Positions 44,156 to 54,470 of a stretch of 64,000 nucleotides of DNA are shown here, piece after piece. Under the pieces are notes generated by a model. It made no database searches and was not told the DNA's origin. It saw only the letters and a list, made by a program, of their open reading frames with translations. A program made the translations under genes and the position numbers. Origin of the DNA: Heliopora coerulea (Eukaryota > Cnidaria > Anthozoa > Scleralcyonacea > Helioporidae); assembly GCA_030142905.1 (NCBI GenBank), contig JASJOG010000288.1, positions 248,001-312,000 of the forward strand, written 5' to 3'. Numbering within the stretch: the stretch's first letter is position 1; every line of letters starts with the position of its first letter.

Positions 44156-46179
44156 ACCTGTGTTGTCCACCTCAAATGCAACACAAATTTGTCTTGAAAT
44201 TCCATCCAGTGTAATGTTCTGTTGAAACTTCACTGTAATTTTGCTGACATAGATTTGCACAGTCAAGGGATTCATTATCTCACATCTTGCAATATTAGAA
44301 CTATTGATGGTTGGTTCTTCATAGCTTCAGCAATGCTTGCTGAAAGAAATAACATATGCACCAAAATGTTTGCTATGAAGTCAAATGGTGGATATTTTAC
44401 TGAATCCTTGCTTAGAAGCCAACACATTCACAATGCAGAAAGAACTCAGAAGTAGATTACATAGATTAAACAGAATTATGTCGTTATGTACTTGAGCTTA
44501 CCCCTCAAATATGATACAAAGCACCATTCAGTATACAAGTCCTTTTCAGTGCAAATTGGTAAGTTGTGCAAGGCTATGAGGTTGGTAATTTAATATAACA
44601 CAAATTACTTGAAAAAATGTTAAAGTGCTGTTACATGATAGATGCATTAGAACATGTCGGAGCTTTGCAGCTGGGTCTCACCAATTATCAGTCATATACT
44701 GCATAGCCAGAAATCATCACCATGGTTCCTGTTGCTCATGGTCAGTGATAATTCTCCAGTTATTACCGGTCAGCACAACTGATAGAATTTTTGAACATGG
44801 TGGATAGTAGAACAATGAGAGGGGCAAACCCAGCCATTTCTTATTTTGCTTTGCATAATCTAAGCAATATTTATTTGGGAAAAAAAGGCAACAGGGAGGT
44901 TTTTCAAGGTGGAAAGGATTATTGAGAGGAGAAATGGATGTGAAACAGTACTTTTTTACCTATACATTTTGTTCATTTGGTCATAGGATATTTGTCTGGT
45001 TGTTTGTCATTTTTGGACATTTCATATGTCCTTTTCTAAACATAACCGATCTCTGACCTAGAGAGAGTATGTGATGAAATGGCGTGGTTACCCAACTCAT
45101 CCATATATGGAACAAATCTTTCAACCCTTTCCTCTCTGAGATATCTGTCTGTCTTCATAATAGTTCTTATCGTCGGTCGTTTATTTTTCATGAAATCATA
45201 TTTCCAACGTTTCTGCAATTCAAAGTTTTCCTGGGCAGCATGCCCACTAGAAAAGTTTGCTCTATGTAACAGTCAGATTTTTACCTGAATCCCCTCCTCC
45301 ACTTATACCCTAACCAATCTATAGGAAAAGTGAATGATACTCAATCACCATGAACAATGTCTAGCCTCAATACACCTGGCTAGTTACATCCACCTTGCAC
45401 TTCTTGGTCCTCAGCATCTGTGGCAGTTTCACCCAACAGAACAACCCATACTGGCATGCAGGCGGAACAATTCCACTTCTCCCACAAGTGCGTTTTGGAC
45501 ATAAACGTCCATCAACTGCTTCACTGCATTTCTCAGGCTTCTAACTTCTCCATATTCTCCTTTGCCATAAGCACTGCAAAATCATTGCCTGATTCAAATT
45601 GATCAACATGCTTGACTATTGATTAAATGGTAAGTTCAAAGAGGGTGGGAGACTCAGTATGATGTTTAACGGATGTAAAACTGGAATGTCTTGGTTCATT
45701 AATCTGTTGAGCATCCTTTCAGAAGATTATAGGGAGCCCCAACCCCAATGCTCCTGCACTTACCTGTGGACCTGTTGATAAATACAGGATAAAAACTGAG
45801 TACAAGGTTATTCAGTTGTTTATAGACCCACCACACCCATTTTGACTTGTTTTGTTTTTGTTGTCTGTGAGAAAATAATACAGGTTATACAATAGTCCTT
45901 GTTTTGGTCCATTTGCAGGAAAAGATTAGAGTACTACATGAAATTTTAATCACCCTAGTACTTAAAGGAACAATGCATTGTGTGGCTGTACAAGAAATAT
46001 ATTCATTTGTGGTTAGTGAGTTGATTATTTTGTTATGAAATTTGATATGTACACAAAATGCGTCACCATGCTCTCATCAGCTTTTCTGCCATTATGACAA
46101 AGGTCTGAGTAGTCTGTAAAGTGCGGGGACTGTCACATTTTCCATCACATTTGAAAAATTACCAAAAAATTTTCAGAGT
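44156..46179. other. No recognisable gene
   Basis: Open stretches at 44222-44455 (+), 45036-45218 (-) and 45420-45602 (+) have no recognisable motif. The left boundary of the second Polinton must lie near the end of this stretch, at about 46100-46190. Confidence 0.4.
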
Positions 46180-46235
46180 ATCGCAGGGAAATCCCCTAAC
46201 ACAGCAGGCTGATAAATTACAAACATTCCAAACAT

Positions 46236-46346
46236 GCTCAATCTTCCTAACAACCAGCCTAATTCGATGTCAACAAAAAAAAACTATTTTCGGATTCTCC
46301 GGTTGTTAGGGATATCTGGAATGTATGGAATGTGGGGAAATCCCTC
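46236..46346. repeat. Polinton left TIR segment with palindromic module
   Basis: Matches the reverse complement of 63891-64000. Within it, 46223-46333 is itself an imperfect palindrome: acattcca pairs with tggaatgt and ctaacaacc with ggttgttag around aactattttcgg. It is followed by ggggaaatccctcac. Confidence 0.85.
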
Positions 46347-46551
46347 ACACAGCTAAGCTGATAAATTAAAATAATTAAGATTCTAAAAGTTGCCACCAGT
46401 CAATCACCTGTAAATCACCTGCGAAACAAAGACAGAAGTGAATGTAGAATATGGAACACAATCACTAAAGTGTCAAGAATTACCCATATTAAAGGACGTG
46501 ATCCAAAAACGAGAGAAGCCGAAGAGAACCAGAAGACAAACCCATCTACCT

Positions 46552-46583
46552 GAGTCGTTTCGGCTGATATCAAGCCTCATCAG
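46552..46583 (-). ncRNA. Hammerhead-like motif inside the Polinton left end
   Basis: Minus strand: ctgatga, stem ggct/agcc with loop tgatatc, then gaaa and acgactc. The core ctgatga and gaaa are canonical hammerhead elements. Stem III is not obvious (acga instead of a self-complementary four). It lies downstream of the minus-strand ORF at 46781-47101, as expected for a hammerhead in a retroelement 3' end. Confidence 0.5.
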
Positions 46584-46780
46584 AATGCCTAGCTTATGAA
46601 AGCGGACGTTTACAACTCCCAAAGGAGAAGGAGAAGTGATATAAGTAATATGAAACTCAGAAAACCAACAGTTCATAATTGTTATATAACACAACCGTGT
46701 TACATAACAAAAAAAATCTTCTTAAAGCAGCGGCTTGATTACTCCTCTTCTCAATCTTCACTCAAACAATTGGCAAGCAT

Positions 46781-47101
46781 TCATCCTTGCATTTTTTCAA
46801 GTTCTGCTGTGTTTCTATTAAGCTTGTGTTCAAGAAACTTCGTTTTCAAAACCAAATATACCAGAGATTCCTTCGCTTTGTTCCATTGTTTCAACAGCTT
46901 TTCTCGTTCAGATTTCTTGTTGTTCCACGTCCTCCTAAGGTCTTCTTTAGGTATTGAATCTTTGTTTATGATGTTTTGAAGAATCTCCGTTACTGTTTCC
47001 ACTGGTTTTTGACGTGGTATGGATCCTACTTGACTCGCTGCTTGGGTTGAGATTAGATCTGTTTCATCGAATTGCATAGTCTCACTGTGATCATGTTCCA
47101 T
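46781..47101 (-). CDS. Small coiled-coil protein of unknown origin
   Basis: A 106-residue acidic-then-basic protein with likely coiled coil from about residue 55 (TWNNKKSEREKLLKQWNKAK, then FLEHKLNRNTAELEKMQ). The helical, Leu-rich C-terminal half faintly recalls the N-terminal extension of PLE proteins. It sits with a hammerhead-like motif in an 0.9-kb segment (46366-47250) between two copies of the Polinton terminal module, and its codon use is less AT-rich than Polinton genes. It is probably part of an insertion into the Polinton end rather than a Polinton gene. Confidence 0.4.
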   Translation of the reverse strand: MEHDHSETMQFDETDLISTQAASQVGSIPRQKPVETVTEILQNIINKDSIPKEDLRRTWNNKKSEREKLLKQWNKAKESLVYLVLKTKFLEHKLNRNTAELEKMQG

Positions 47102-47278
47102 ATTACTAATTTCACTTCTGACTTAATTTCACAAGCACATAAACTCTTATACTAATGTGATGCAGGAAGTGACATCATAATTTGATTGACTGATTCTGCA
47201 TCTGTGAATGACAACCACTGACCATATGATTGGAGGAAAAAGGGAGATTACCCAACTTAACAATCGGAAGTGGCGTCA

Positions 47279-47384
47279 ACATTCCAAACATGCCTAATCT
47301 CCCTAACAACTTAAACAGCTCGATGTCAACAAAACTATTTTTAGTTTGGTCGGTTGTTAGGGATATCTGGAATGTCTGGAATTT
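47279..47384. repeat. Second, diverged copy of the Polinton terminal module
   Basis: Same order as 46223-46333 in the same orientation: acattccaaacatgc, ctccctaacaac, tcgatgtcaacaaaactatt, ggttgttagggatatctgga. It is followed by ggggaaatccctcaac near 47419. It is more diverged from the terminal copies than they are from each other. Confidence 0.8.
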
Positions 47385-47463
47385 ATCAGAAGCGCTTGCT
47401 TGCTGTGTGGGGAAATCCCTCAACGACATGCGGGGAAATTACCTTATTTTAACACAATTTTAA

Positions 47464-47856
47464 ACAAACAAAGATAATTCCAATAAGGGTTCAAACAATG
47501 ACACAAAATTAGATTTAAATCTTCATGGGTATCCACCAATAAATTTTAGAAAAATTAAAAAAAGTGGTTTTAGAATCGGGGCGCATGTTGATATTGGAAT
47601 GAAAGATTTTGAAGCCGGAATAACGTTTGGGAAAAATAATATACATGAAATTCAGTTTTCAGAAAATAATAATCATTTAAAATTGTTAAAATCTTTAGAA
47701 AATGAAGAATCAACAAATAGCAACTCAAAAGAAAAAGATAAAATAATAAATACACTTATGAGCAAATTAACTATAAATAAAACAAAGCAAAGCGTGGGTG
47801 AAACCCACGAAAACCGGAGCACAGCGACGGCAAGCCGTTCAGATACTTCACAGTAA
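47464..47856 (+). pseudogene. Polinton gene of unknown function, start lost
   Basis: The frame is open from a stop at 47461 with no ATG before 47599. Coding-like sequence precedes that ATG: LNLHGYPPINFRKIKKSGFR, then IGAHVDIGMKDFEAGITFGK. The C-terminal half is Ser/Asn/Lys-rich and low in complexity, with a GC-rich end (GETHENRSTATASRSDTSQ) and a small hairpin cgtgggtgaaacccacg. The family is not recognised. The gene converges on the minus-strand gene at 47895, with 38 bases between stops. Confidence 0.45.
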
Positions 47857-47894
47857 ATTTGTAATAAAAATATATAATTACAAAATTAATTTTA

Positions 47895-48447
47895 TTATTC
47901 ATCTTTTTTGCTGGCATTGGTATTGTCGGTTTTTGATTGTTTTTTAATAACATGTTTTCCAACTGTAACTCCACCAGATAGTATTCCAAGATATGGTAAA
48001 TATGGACTTAGTTTTTCAACTACAGATTTTACATCACGTTTCAGTAATTTATCTTTAATAAGTTCTTTTTCCAATTCTTCACTGCTTTCAATTGCTTCTA
48101 ACCCACCTAATAAATCTGCAAATTTACTAATTAGTAAATCTGTTAAAAATGCATTTGCTTTTTCCGCTTGTTTTGCCTCATATTCTGCATAAATTTTAAA
48201 TATAACTTTATCACTTGATTTTTTCAAATTTTGAACAGATTGACTAATTTCCCCATCTTCAGACAATTTTATCAATTCTTCTCGTTTTTTCATTACTTCT
48301 TTTTTTCACATCTTGCTTCACATTAGCTTGCATAGCTGAACCCTCCGGGCGATCGCTGTTTGCGGTTTCAGTTGTCACAGTTGTTCCAATTGGCGGAACT
48401 TCTATACCTTCAGCTCTGCTGTTTTCTTGTTCACTATTTTCACTCAT
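47895..48447 (-). pseudogene. Polinton small protein, frameshifted, unknown function
   Basis: Starts at the ATG in ataaaataaatg with SENSEQENSRAEGIEVPPIG, a Thr/Glu-rich, likely disordered N-terminus. A frameshift near 48290-48300 leads into KKREELIKLSEDGEISQSVQ, a helical region with Ala/Glu/Lys heptads. It ends with YLGILSGGVTVGKHVIKK, a short hydrophobic segment. About 180 residues in all. The start overlaps the end of the ATPase gene by 8 bases, so it is likely co-expressed. It may be a minor virion protein; no motif proves this. Confidence 0.5.
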
Positions 48448-49051
48448 TTATTTTATAACCAAATGGAAAAATTAAATTAATTTCTAATCTTGAATATTTT
48501 TTTGTTTTTCTTTCTAAAATTTTTTCCAATTCTTTGCAGCCGCCTACATCTAAATATTCTTGAATTATTGTTGTCATATCTTTTTTATTTGGGTTATAAA
48601 ATGTGACTAATTTTGAAATATTTTCTCTAAATGGTTTAGCAATTGACGTGAGTTGTTGTGTAATTACAACAACGGAAAGATTATAATGCCTTGCAGAAAA
48701 TCCTAATTTAACCAATTCACTTGTTCAATTTTTAACATTTTTTCCACTTGCACAATCATCAAGAATAATAAGACTTTTAGTTCCTTTTGAAAATTCAAAT
48801 ATAAATTTTAACCAATCTTCAACGTTATCTTGATCACAAGGAATAGCAATAAAATCTTCATCTTTATCATATTTCCACTTTTCATAAGCTTTATTCCATT
48901 CAAATGTCGGACAAATTAAAAAAATATAATCAAAATAATTTTTATATTTATTTTCTATAAAATCTAAATAATATTTTGTTTTTCCACAAGCAGTCATTCC
49001 AACAATTATCATATTAAATGGTTTTTTACCTTCAGCTTTGCTGTCATTCAT
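48440..49051 (-). pseudogene. ATP: Genome packaging ATPase (FtsK/HerA-like), one internal stop
   Basis: P-loop ATPase of the Polinton/adenovirus-like packaging type. Walker A is GMTACGKT near residue 18-25, Walker B is SLIILDDCAS near residue 92-101, and VVITQQLTSIAKPFREN follows, with the Gln-Gln that resembles the sensor strand of this family. About 204 codons, usual for Polinton ATPases. A single in-frame TGA at 48722-48724 separates the two halves; no frameshift is present. It lies directly downstream of the candidate major capsid gene, a common neighbour pair in virus-like elements. The start is preceded by aaataaaaaatg. Confidence 0.82.
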
Positions 49052-49084
49052 TTTTTATTTTTCAAAAATCCTTGATTTTTGTTT

Positions 49085-50278
49085 TCAAAATTGAATTGAT
49101 GACAAATCTTTATTTACAATATTTAACAATCCATCACTTATCACAAATATATGACACATTACATTTGCAGAAATGGCAGTTTTTTTAATCTCTAACAATA
49201 ATCCAGACTGTGTGTTTACTAATTTTTTACCAGTTCCATAAACAAAGTTATCATCTAATGTTCTCAAATCCACACATAATGCAAATGAATCTTTATAAAA
49301 TTTTTCAATACTCATAACTGCATCACTATTTTCATATCCTCTGTGAAATATTCTGAATGCCTCTTCAAAAAATCTTCTTTTTGGCATACCTTGAGAATAT
49401 ATACTATTTGGCACTCCTTCAACAGAAATTTTAACTTCTGTTATATTTGGATAAACAAATTGTTCACTATCTGTGATAGTTTTATTTCTAAACAACAGCA
49501 CAACTGCTTTCATACTCTTCCGTGGAATATTTATGGTTTCATTATGTAAAGTTGCATCTTTATTCCATTCTACTGTTTTCATCAAAGTTACATAATTACA
49601 TGATAATGATCTTCCTGTGGTGTAATTTGATAAAACGTCAATTGCCAAGTCTTGATTTTCAATTGTTTCATACTCTAGTTCTAAATTTTCCAATGAATAT
49701 CCACCAACACTTTCTCCACTTTGTGCTACCATAATTTCACTAGCTTTTGGAAAAGTTAAAATGTATTGAAAATTATTAATCATTCCGTAAGAGGCATATA
49801 GTCCATGATCTGAAAGTATTTTTTCTAATTTTAAACACTGTTTTGTTCCATAAATATCATACATTAATTTATCAGAAGCTTTTTCAGCATTACCACTTGT
49901 TGCTCCAGAGTCATCTTTTGAAATTAATTTTCTGAGGTTTTCTCGGGTGATGCCGTATTCAACCATATCTGCTCTTTCAAATTCAGCCTTCCAGAGATCT
50001 TTGTAAATTTCTAGTAAAGATTCTCCACTATTATTGTAAACAATTTCTCCAGCAAATTTAGCAACCAATCTTTTCTTTAACAATTTTGATAAATTATTTA
50101 AAAACCACGATTTAGTATTTGCATTTTTATAAGTAAATAACAATTCTAATGAATCAGGAACAAGACACAAATTAGGATTTAATTTTGGAATATCTATATA
50201 AAGTTCTTCTTCTGGATTTGCTGAATTCAGATTCAAAGTTACAACATGCCTTGTTCTGTTTCCTTTAATTTCACTCAT
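49085..50278 (-). CDS. MCP: Candidate major capsid protein, intact
   Basis: A 397-residue intact protein and the best preserved gene of the element. It is rich in beta-prone segments. Characteristic runs are SWFLNNLSKLLKKRLVAKFA, then YNNSGESLLEIYKDLW, then YGITRENLRKLISKDDSGA, and HGLYASYGMINNFQYILTFP. From memory these match a protein widely conserved in animal Polintons, which I take for the double jelly-roll capsid protein. The length is short for that fold (usually over 500 residues), so a different virion protein is possible. It ends 34 bases before the ATPase start. Only a fold prediction can decide. Confidence 0.55.
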   Translation of the reverse strand: MSEIKGNRTRHVVTLNLNSANPEEELYIDIPKLNPNLCLVPDSLELLFTYKNANTKSWFLNNLSKLLKKRLVAKFAGEIVYNNSGESLLEIYKDLWKAEFERADMVEYGITRENLRKLISKDDSGATSGNAEKASDKLMYDIYGTKQCLKLEKILSDHGLYASYGMINNFQYILTFPKASEIMVAQSGESVGGYSLENLELEYETIENQDLAIDVLSNYTTGRSLSCNYVTLMKTVEWNKDATLHNETINIPRKSMKAVVLLFRNKTITDSEQFVYPNITEVKISVEGVPNSIYSQGMPKRRFFEEAFRIFHRGYENSDAVMSIEKFYKDSFALCVDLRTLDDNFVYGTGKKLVNTQSGLLLEIKKTAISANVMCHIFVISDGLLNIVNKDLSSIQF

Positions 50279-50281
50279 TTT

Positions 50282-50323
50282 TTATCTTTTATATCCTGGA
50301 TATAATTCGTTTACTCTATTCAT
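50282..50323 (-). CDS. 13-residue mini-ORF MNRVNELYPGYKR
   Basis: An ATG preceded by the element's typical A/T start context (aataaaaaatg) opens a 13-codon frame that ends 3 bases before the capsid gene's ATG. It could be a tiny peptide, a leader ORF or chance. I list it because start context and spacing are like those of the real genes. Confidence 0.3.
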   Translation of the reverse strand: MNRVNELYPGYKR

Positions 50324-50430
50324 TTTTTATTATATATAAAAAAATTTTATTTAATTTATCAGCTTTGCTGTTTGCTCGCTTCACAGTTCGTTCGAGCTCA
50401 CTTTGCTGCTGTGCTGAGATCTTCGGTCGA
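50324..50430. other. Short intergenic region with GC-rich patch
   Basis: Near 50365-50430 the sequence (tgctcgcttcacagttcgtt and on) is GC-rich and free of the A/T bias of the rest. On the minus strand it lies just after the stop of the gene at 50431. Confidence 0.5.
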
Positions 50431-51742
50431 TCACTTATATTCTTCATACACATGTGCATATAAAAAGTAAGTAATTGCAATAGCTAATATCCATAGATTT
50501 TTAGCAAGAAAGGCAATACCTTTTGCACCCCATGATAATATTTGAGAAATTAAATTTAAAACTGCTGAAATGACTGCACCAAAGTTTTTACCTATATTTG
50601 CAATTGCTTTTTGTAAATTTCCAACTGCGTTTCTTGCCCTTATAACTATTGCTGTAATTATACCTGCTACAGAAATAGCAACTGCTGATAAACCTAATAA
50701 ATTTTCTTTTGCCCATTTTTTTAAATCTTTCTAATCTTCCAAGGTCAGATTCTTCAGCATTTTCATTTAAAATCTGTATTCCTTCTTCACTAACTGGTCT
50801 TTCATTATTTTCAAGTCTCATTTTATCTGCTTGAAGTTTTGCAATTTCTGAAAAATTTTTATATATACTTTTTTTGGGTTCAGCTGTTTCAAAATCAGAT
50901 TTATTTTTCCAATGTTGATGCTCTCTATCAAATCCATCAATTTTTCCACGTATAACTTCTTTTTTTTCATTTTCTGATAAATTGGAGTCAATACCCTCAA
51001 ATTATACTAGTCCTCTAAATTCTCTTAATTCATTTCTTTCAAATAATGTTCGTCTTGGATCCTGTTCATTATCAATGAATTTTTTTAAGTTATTTTCACC
51101 AATTATATTATCAATTTTAGTTTGAATTTCTAAAATAGAATCATCAGTGATAGAATTAATAACTTCATTGCGATTTGCAAGCTCAATTTCAAAATCACCA
51201 CGCTCTGTGATGGCTATGCTGATTCTTTGTTCTATTACCGCACTTGGAGTTTTTTCATATTCTTTTTTTGCTTTTTTCATATAATCATTAAATTCATCAA
51301 CATATTTCTTATTTTTTCTGGTAAATAACTCTGGTTCATTGTTGGTATTGACATTACCAATTTTTTCACCTTTGAAAATAATTGAAACATTTCCTTTTTG
51401 GTCTCTTACAAATGTTGTTTTATCCAACAATATACTATTATTTGGTCCATTTTTCTTTTCGAGTCGAATTTTAAATATTTTTTTAAAACTTAATTTTCTA
51501 TCATTAGTTATTATCGATTTTACATTTCTCGTTCTTCCTGATATATTCACAGGTGTTTCTCTTGAAAGGTCAACCCTATTAAATTTTCTTTTTGGATTTT
51601 CTGTGTTTATTATGTTTATACTTCTGTTATGACCCTCAGGGTTGTCTTCAAGATCATCCCCACCAAAACTTGTTTCCTCTTCTTTTTCTTCTTCTTCCAT
51701 GTTTCTATTTCTCATTTCAATATCATCAAAACCTTCAGACAT
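50431..51742 (-). pseudogene. Conserved Polinton acidic/membrane protein, broken by stop and frameshift
   Basis: Starts with SEGFDDIEMRNRNMEEEEKEEE, a long acidic disordered region. Next come KRKFNRVDLSRETPVNISGR, then SAVIEQRISIAITERGDFEI near residue 165-185, and DPRRTLFERNELREFRGLV. An in-frame TAA follows at 51002-51004 and the same frame continues as FEGIDSNLSENEKKEVIRGK. A frameshift near 50735 leads into the hydrophobic C-terminus: NLLGLSAVAISVAGIITAIV, then FLAKNLWILAIAITYFLYAH, two or three membrane segments. About 436 codons. The start overlaps the integrase stop context (taaataaatg). A decayed homologue at 8009-9010 also follows integrase. Function unknown; a virion membrane or core protein is possible. 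Confidence 0.65.
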
Positions 51743-52876
51743 TTATTTATTGATTTTATTTAATTTATCATCTTCGATGTTTTGAATATTTTCTTCTGGT
51801 AACCAAGAATTATGTTTATTGTCATAGCCTAACCACTTTACCAACACCATATTTTTTCTGTTGACTTTTTTCTTTTTTAATATTTTCTCAACTCTATATG
51901 TATCATTTTTTTTATCCACAGCAGATAATTCCTGTTCATAAAACTTTCCAATAATTGGTTCTCCCTCATGATCTTCTATTTCATACATGTTTGGATCACC
52001 TCTAAATACTTTTACAATTTTAAAAATTTCTTCTGTAAAATTAGCTTCATAACCTTTAGTAAAGATATTCTTGTATTTAGAAATTCTAACAGTATCACCA
52101 ATTCTGAATTTAGGTAAAGGTAAATCTCCTAATGGGTAACCATATAGTGTAATCCACACTTGGTCTTTGTTAGACTTGTTCACATCAGCAGGTTTCATTA
52201 ATATACTACTGTGTTTAGTATGGTTATAATTATCTACAAGTTCATCTACATGGTTAATCCAATTATAAGTTCCCTTGCTATAGAAATATTTCCACATGGA
52301 TGTTTTTAGAGTTCTGTTAAATCTTTCAACTATAGCTGCTTTTCTATCAGAGTTTGTAGAAAAATATTCAACATTATGTTTTTTCAATAGTTCTTTTACA
52401 CCTACATTGTAAAATTCTTTTCCTTCATCAAATTGAGCGACTTTTGGGTATTTACCAAATCTTTCCTTAAATTGTTTTAATAATTCATCCACAGCTTTTG
52501 TCATGTTTTTAGTATCTTTTCTGTAAACAGGAATAGCGAATGCATATCTACTTAAAATTTCAACAGCTGACAATATCCAATAATATCCTTTGTTCTGGTT
52601 TTTATATTTTCCCATATCAACCAAATCTCCATTTGTATTTGGTCACCTAAATCTTTGACAAATGTTCTTTGGAATTTATGTTTCCTAACAATTGGTTTGT
52701 ATCTTGTAAAAGTATCTTGTGTTTTTAACCAGTCTTGCACAATTTTTCTACTAACGTTTAATCCCTTTTTGATAAAGTCTTTCCACAGATTGATAACCTG
52801 TTTCTGGGTTGTAGTAAATGTCTCTTAACTCTTGTTCAATAACAAACATGTCAGCAAAGCTGTCTTTATCTTTCAT
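51743..52876 (-). pseudogene. INT: Polinton retroviral-like integrase with chromodomain
   Basis: Start at the ATG in aaaaaataaatg, with KDKDSFADMFVIEQELRDIY. A zinc-binding-like N-terminal part is broken by a frameshift near 52775. The catalytic core carries Asp in a DLVDMGK segment, where a second frameshift falls (about 52630). The second Asp is in AQFDEGKEFYN, and Glu in AIVERFNRTLK 35 residues later, a DD35E-type arrangement. The chromodomain at the C-terminus reads VLVKWLGYDNKHNSWLPEEN. About 378 codons, the usual size. It would join the element ends to host DNA. Two frameshifts make this copy non-functional unless they are sequencing errors. Confidence 0.9.
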
Positions 52877-52916
52877 TTATTTTTTAATATTGTAAAAATA
52901 AACAATTAATCAAAAA
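52877..52916. promoter_or_regulatory. Bidirectional start region between integrase and the rightward operon-like block
   Basis: Only 40 bases, almost pure A/T, separate the divergent ATGs of integrase (minus) and the conserved protein (plus). Leftward the start context is aaaaaataaatg, rightward caaaaaatg. It must contain or adjoin promoters for both directions. Confidence 0.5.
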
Positions 52917-54331
52917 ATGGTGGAAGAAGCTTCAAAAAAATTTTATGGAAAATATTATGATCTTGTTAAGAAAGAACAATAAATCGTAGATAAAAAATTA
53001 AAAGAAAATTTTTTAAAAAAATATCCTTATGCAGATTTGCAAAGGTTTAACTTCACACAAGATTATACAAAAGACAGAAGTTTTAATGGAGCAAAAATCT
53101 ATTTTATTAATAATGATGTTATACAAACTGATATTTCCTCAGATACTTTTAAAAATGATCCAAATATGACAAAATATCTTTATATTAACCGCGAAAGCGG
53201 TAAACCTGTTGAAAGATTTCCAAAAATATGGAAATCCAATGGAACAGTTCAAGAAATTCCAAAATCTAATCCATTAACTGTCCAAGGTAAAACAATTTAT
53301 GATAAATATCCTGATCATTTAATATTGAACTATCCAATTGAAAATTTTAGAATTTATATTAATAATAAAGATTATTTTTTATCTAAATTACCAATATTGA
53401 ATATAACCACCAATTATTGGACAGGAAATTGGAGTGACAGCGAAAATTATTATAGAGTTTGTTTTTCAATTTATTGTGCTGCTTATTGTTGTGGAATTTC
53501 AATTCAACATTTAACACCATCCAAAGACGTTTTTCCTATTATAACATCAATTATGAGATTTCATTTGTATTTTACTGTTAGAAGACTTTTAAGAAGAACG
53601 GATGGAGGAGAAAAAATGTCAGACATTAGTAGAGAATTTTCTGCTAATAAATTTTATAGAAACAATGAACATATTAGAAGAAAAATGATTTTTAGTTATA
53701 AAGATGGAGTTGTTTATCAATTATATCCAGATTCATTCAAAAATGACTACAAAAGATATATTCCAATAAAAAGTAATGGTTTTACAAAAATTGGAATTCA
53801 ATATTTAAATCAATCTATTGAAGCATTTATTTATTCCATATTAGGAAGTCAAGCTAGAACAAAGCAATCTATTTTTAGTAACAGAGCTAGTGCATTAGAA
53901 ACTCAACAAGAATTTAGAAAAATTTTTGAAGATAGTGTAATAAATTATGATACAGCAACCTGGATAAATAATATGAATATGGCTATAACTGCAACTAATG
54001 TTGTTTTAAATGTTGCCATAAGTCCAAGTCGGTGGTTAGTTCCAAGCAGTCTAATAATTTAAAAAAATCCTATTGAAGGATACAATAATAAATTAAAAGT
54101 TTCTGATGAAAATATGGTTTTTGGAATTAACGAAAATTTAAATTATTATGGAGTTAAACAACAACCTGTGAAAAAAAACAACACAACATAGAATTGAAAA
54201 AATTGGAAAAATTGTCAGAGACAGCTAAAGTAGGAGAAAAAGATGAAAAATTAAACATGTTGAAAAAGTCGTCAAAAGACGACATTATCAATAAAAAGTT
54301 GTCATGGCTTCAAAAAAACAAAAAACTTTAA
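52917..54331 (+). pseudogene. Conserved Polinton protein (PX-like), unknown function
   Basis: An ATG at 52917 (VEEASKKFYGKYYDLVKKEQ) meets an in-frame TAA at 52980 and continues to 54062. Characteristic runs are LNYPIENFRIYINNKDYFL, YWTGNWSDSENYYRVCFSIY, FHLYFTVRRLLRR, and LNQSIEAFIYSILGSQARTK. A frameshift in the A run at 54060 extends the protein with KNPIEGYNNKLKVSDENMVF, and another near 54185 adds a Lys-rich tail to 54331. From memory similar proteins accompany integrase in several Polintons; the role is unknown. It is divergent from integrase, with only 40 bases between the two starts, so a bidirectional promoter is likely. Confidence 0.55.
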
Positions 54332-54344
54332 CACAACTACACCA

Positions 54345-54431
54345 ATGGCCACAGGTCCCATGGGTGATAATTTAATTGTTTTATCTTTATCAATAATTGG
54401 TGGAATTTTAATCGCACGGTACGTGCTCTGA
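54345..54431 (+). CDS. Small membrane protein, 28 residues
   Basis: The frame reads MATGPMGDNLIVLSLSIIGG and on to LIARYVL; residues 9-26 form one hydrophobic membrane segment. An upstream ATG at 54302 opens another frame that may join by a frameshift (MASKKQKT). The reading is short, but a strongly hydrophobic run is unlikely in non-coding AT-rich DNA. Confidence 0.4.
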   Translation: MATGPMGDNLIVLSLSIIGGILIARYVL

Positions 54432-54470
54432 GAAACAAAGTTTCGAATCAAAATATATATTATAAAATAA

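Noticed and set aside
45036..45218. A host gene exon
   Set aside because: The 60-residue minus-strand frame reads like protein, but I see no family match and no convincing splice context.
49522..49734. Plus-strand ORFs inside 49085-50278 and other leftward Polinton genes
   Set aside because: They are shadows of the AT-rich genes on the minus strand and have no motifs.
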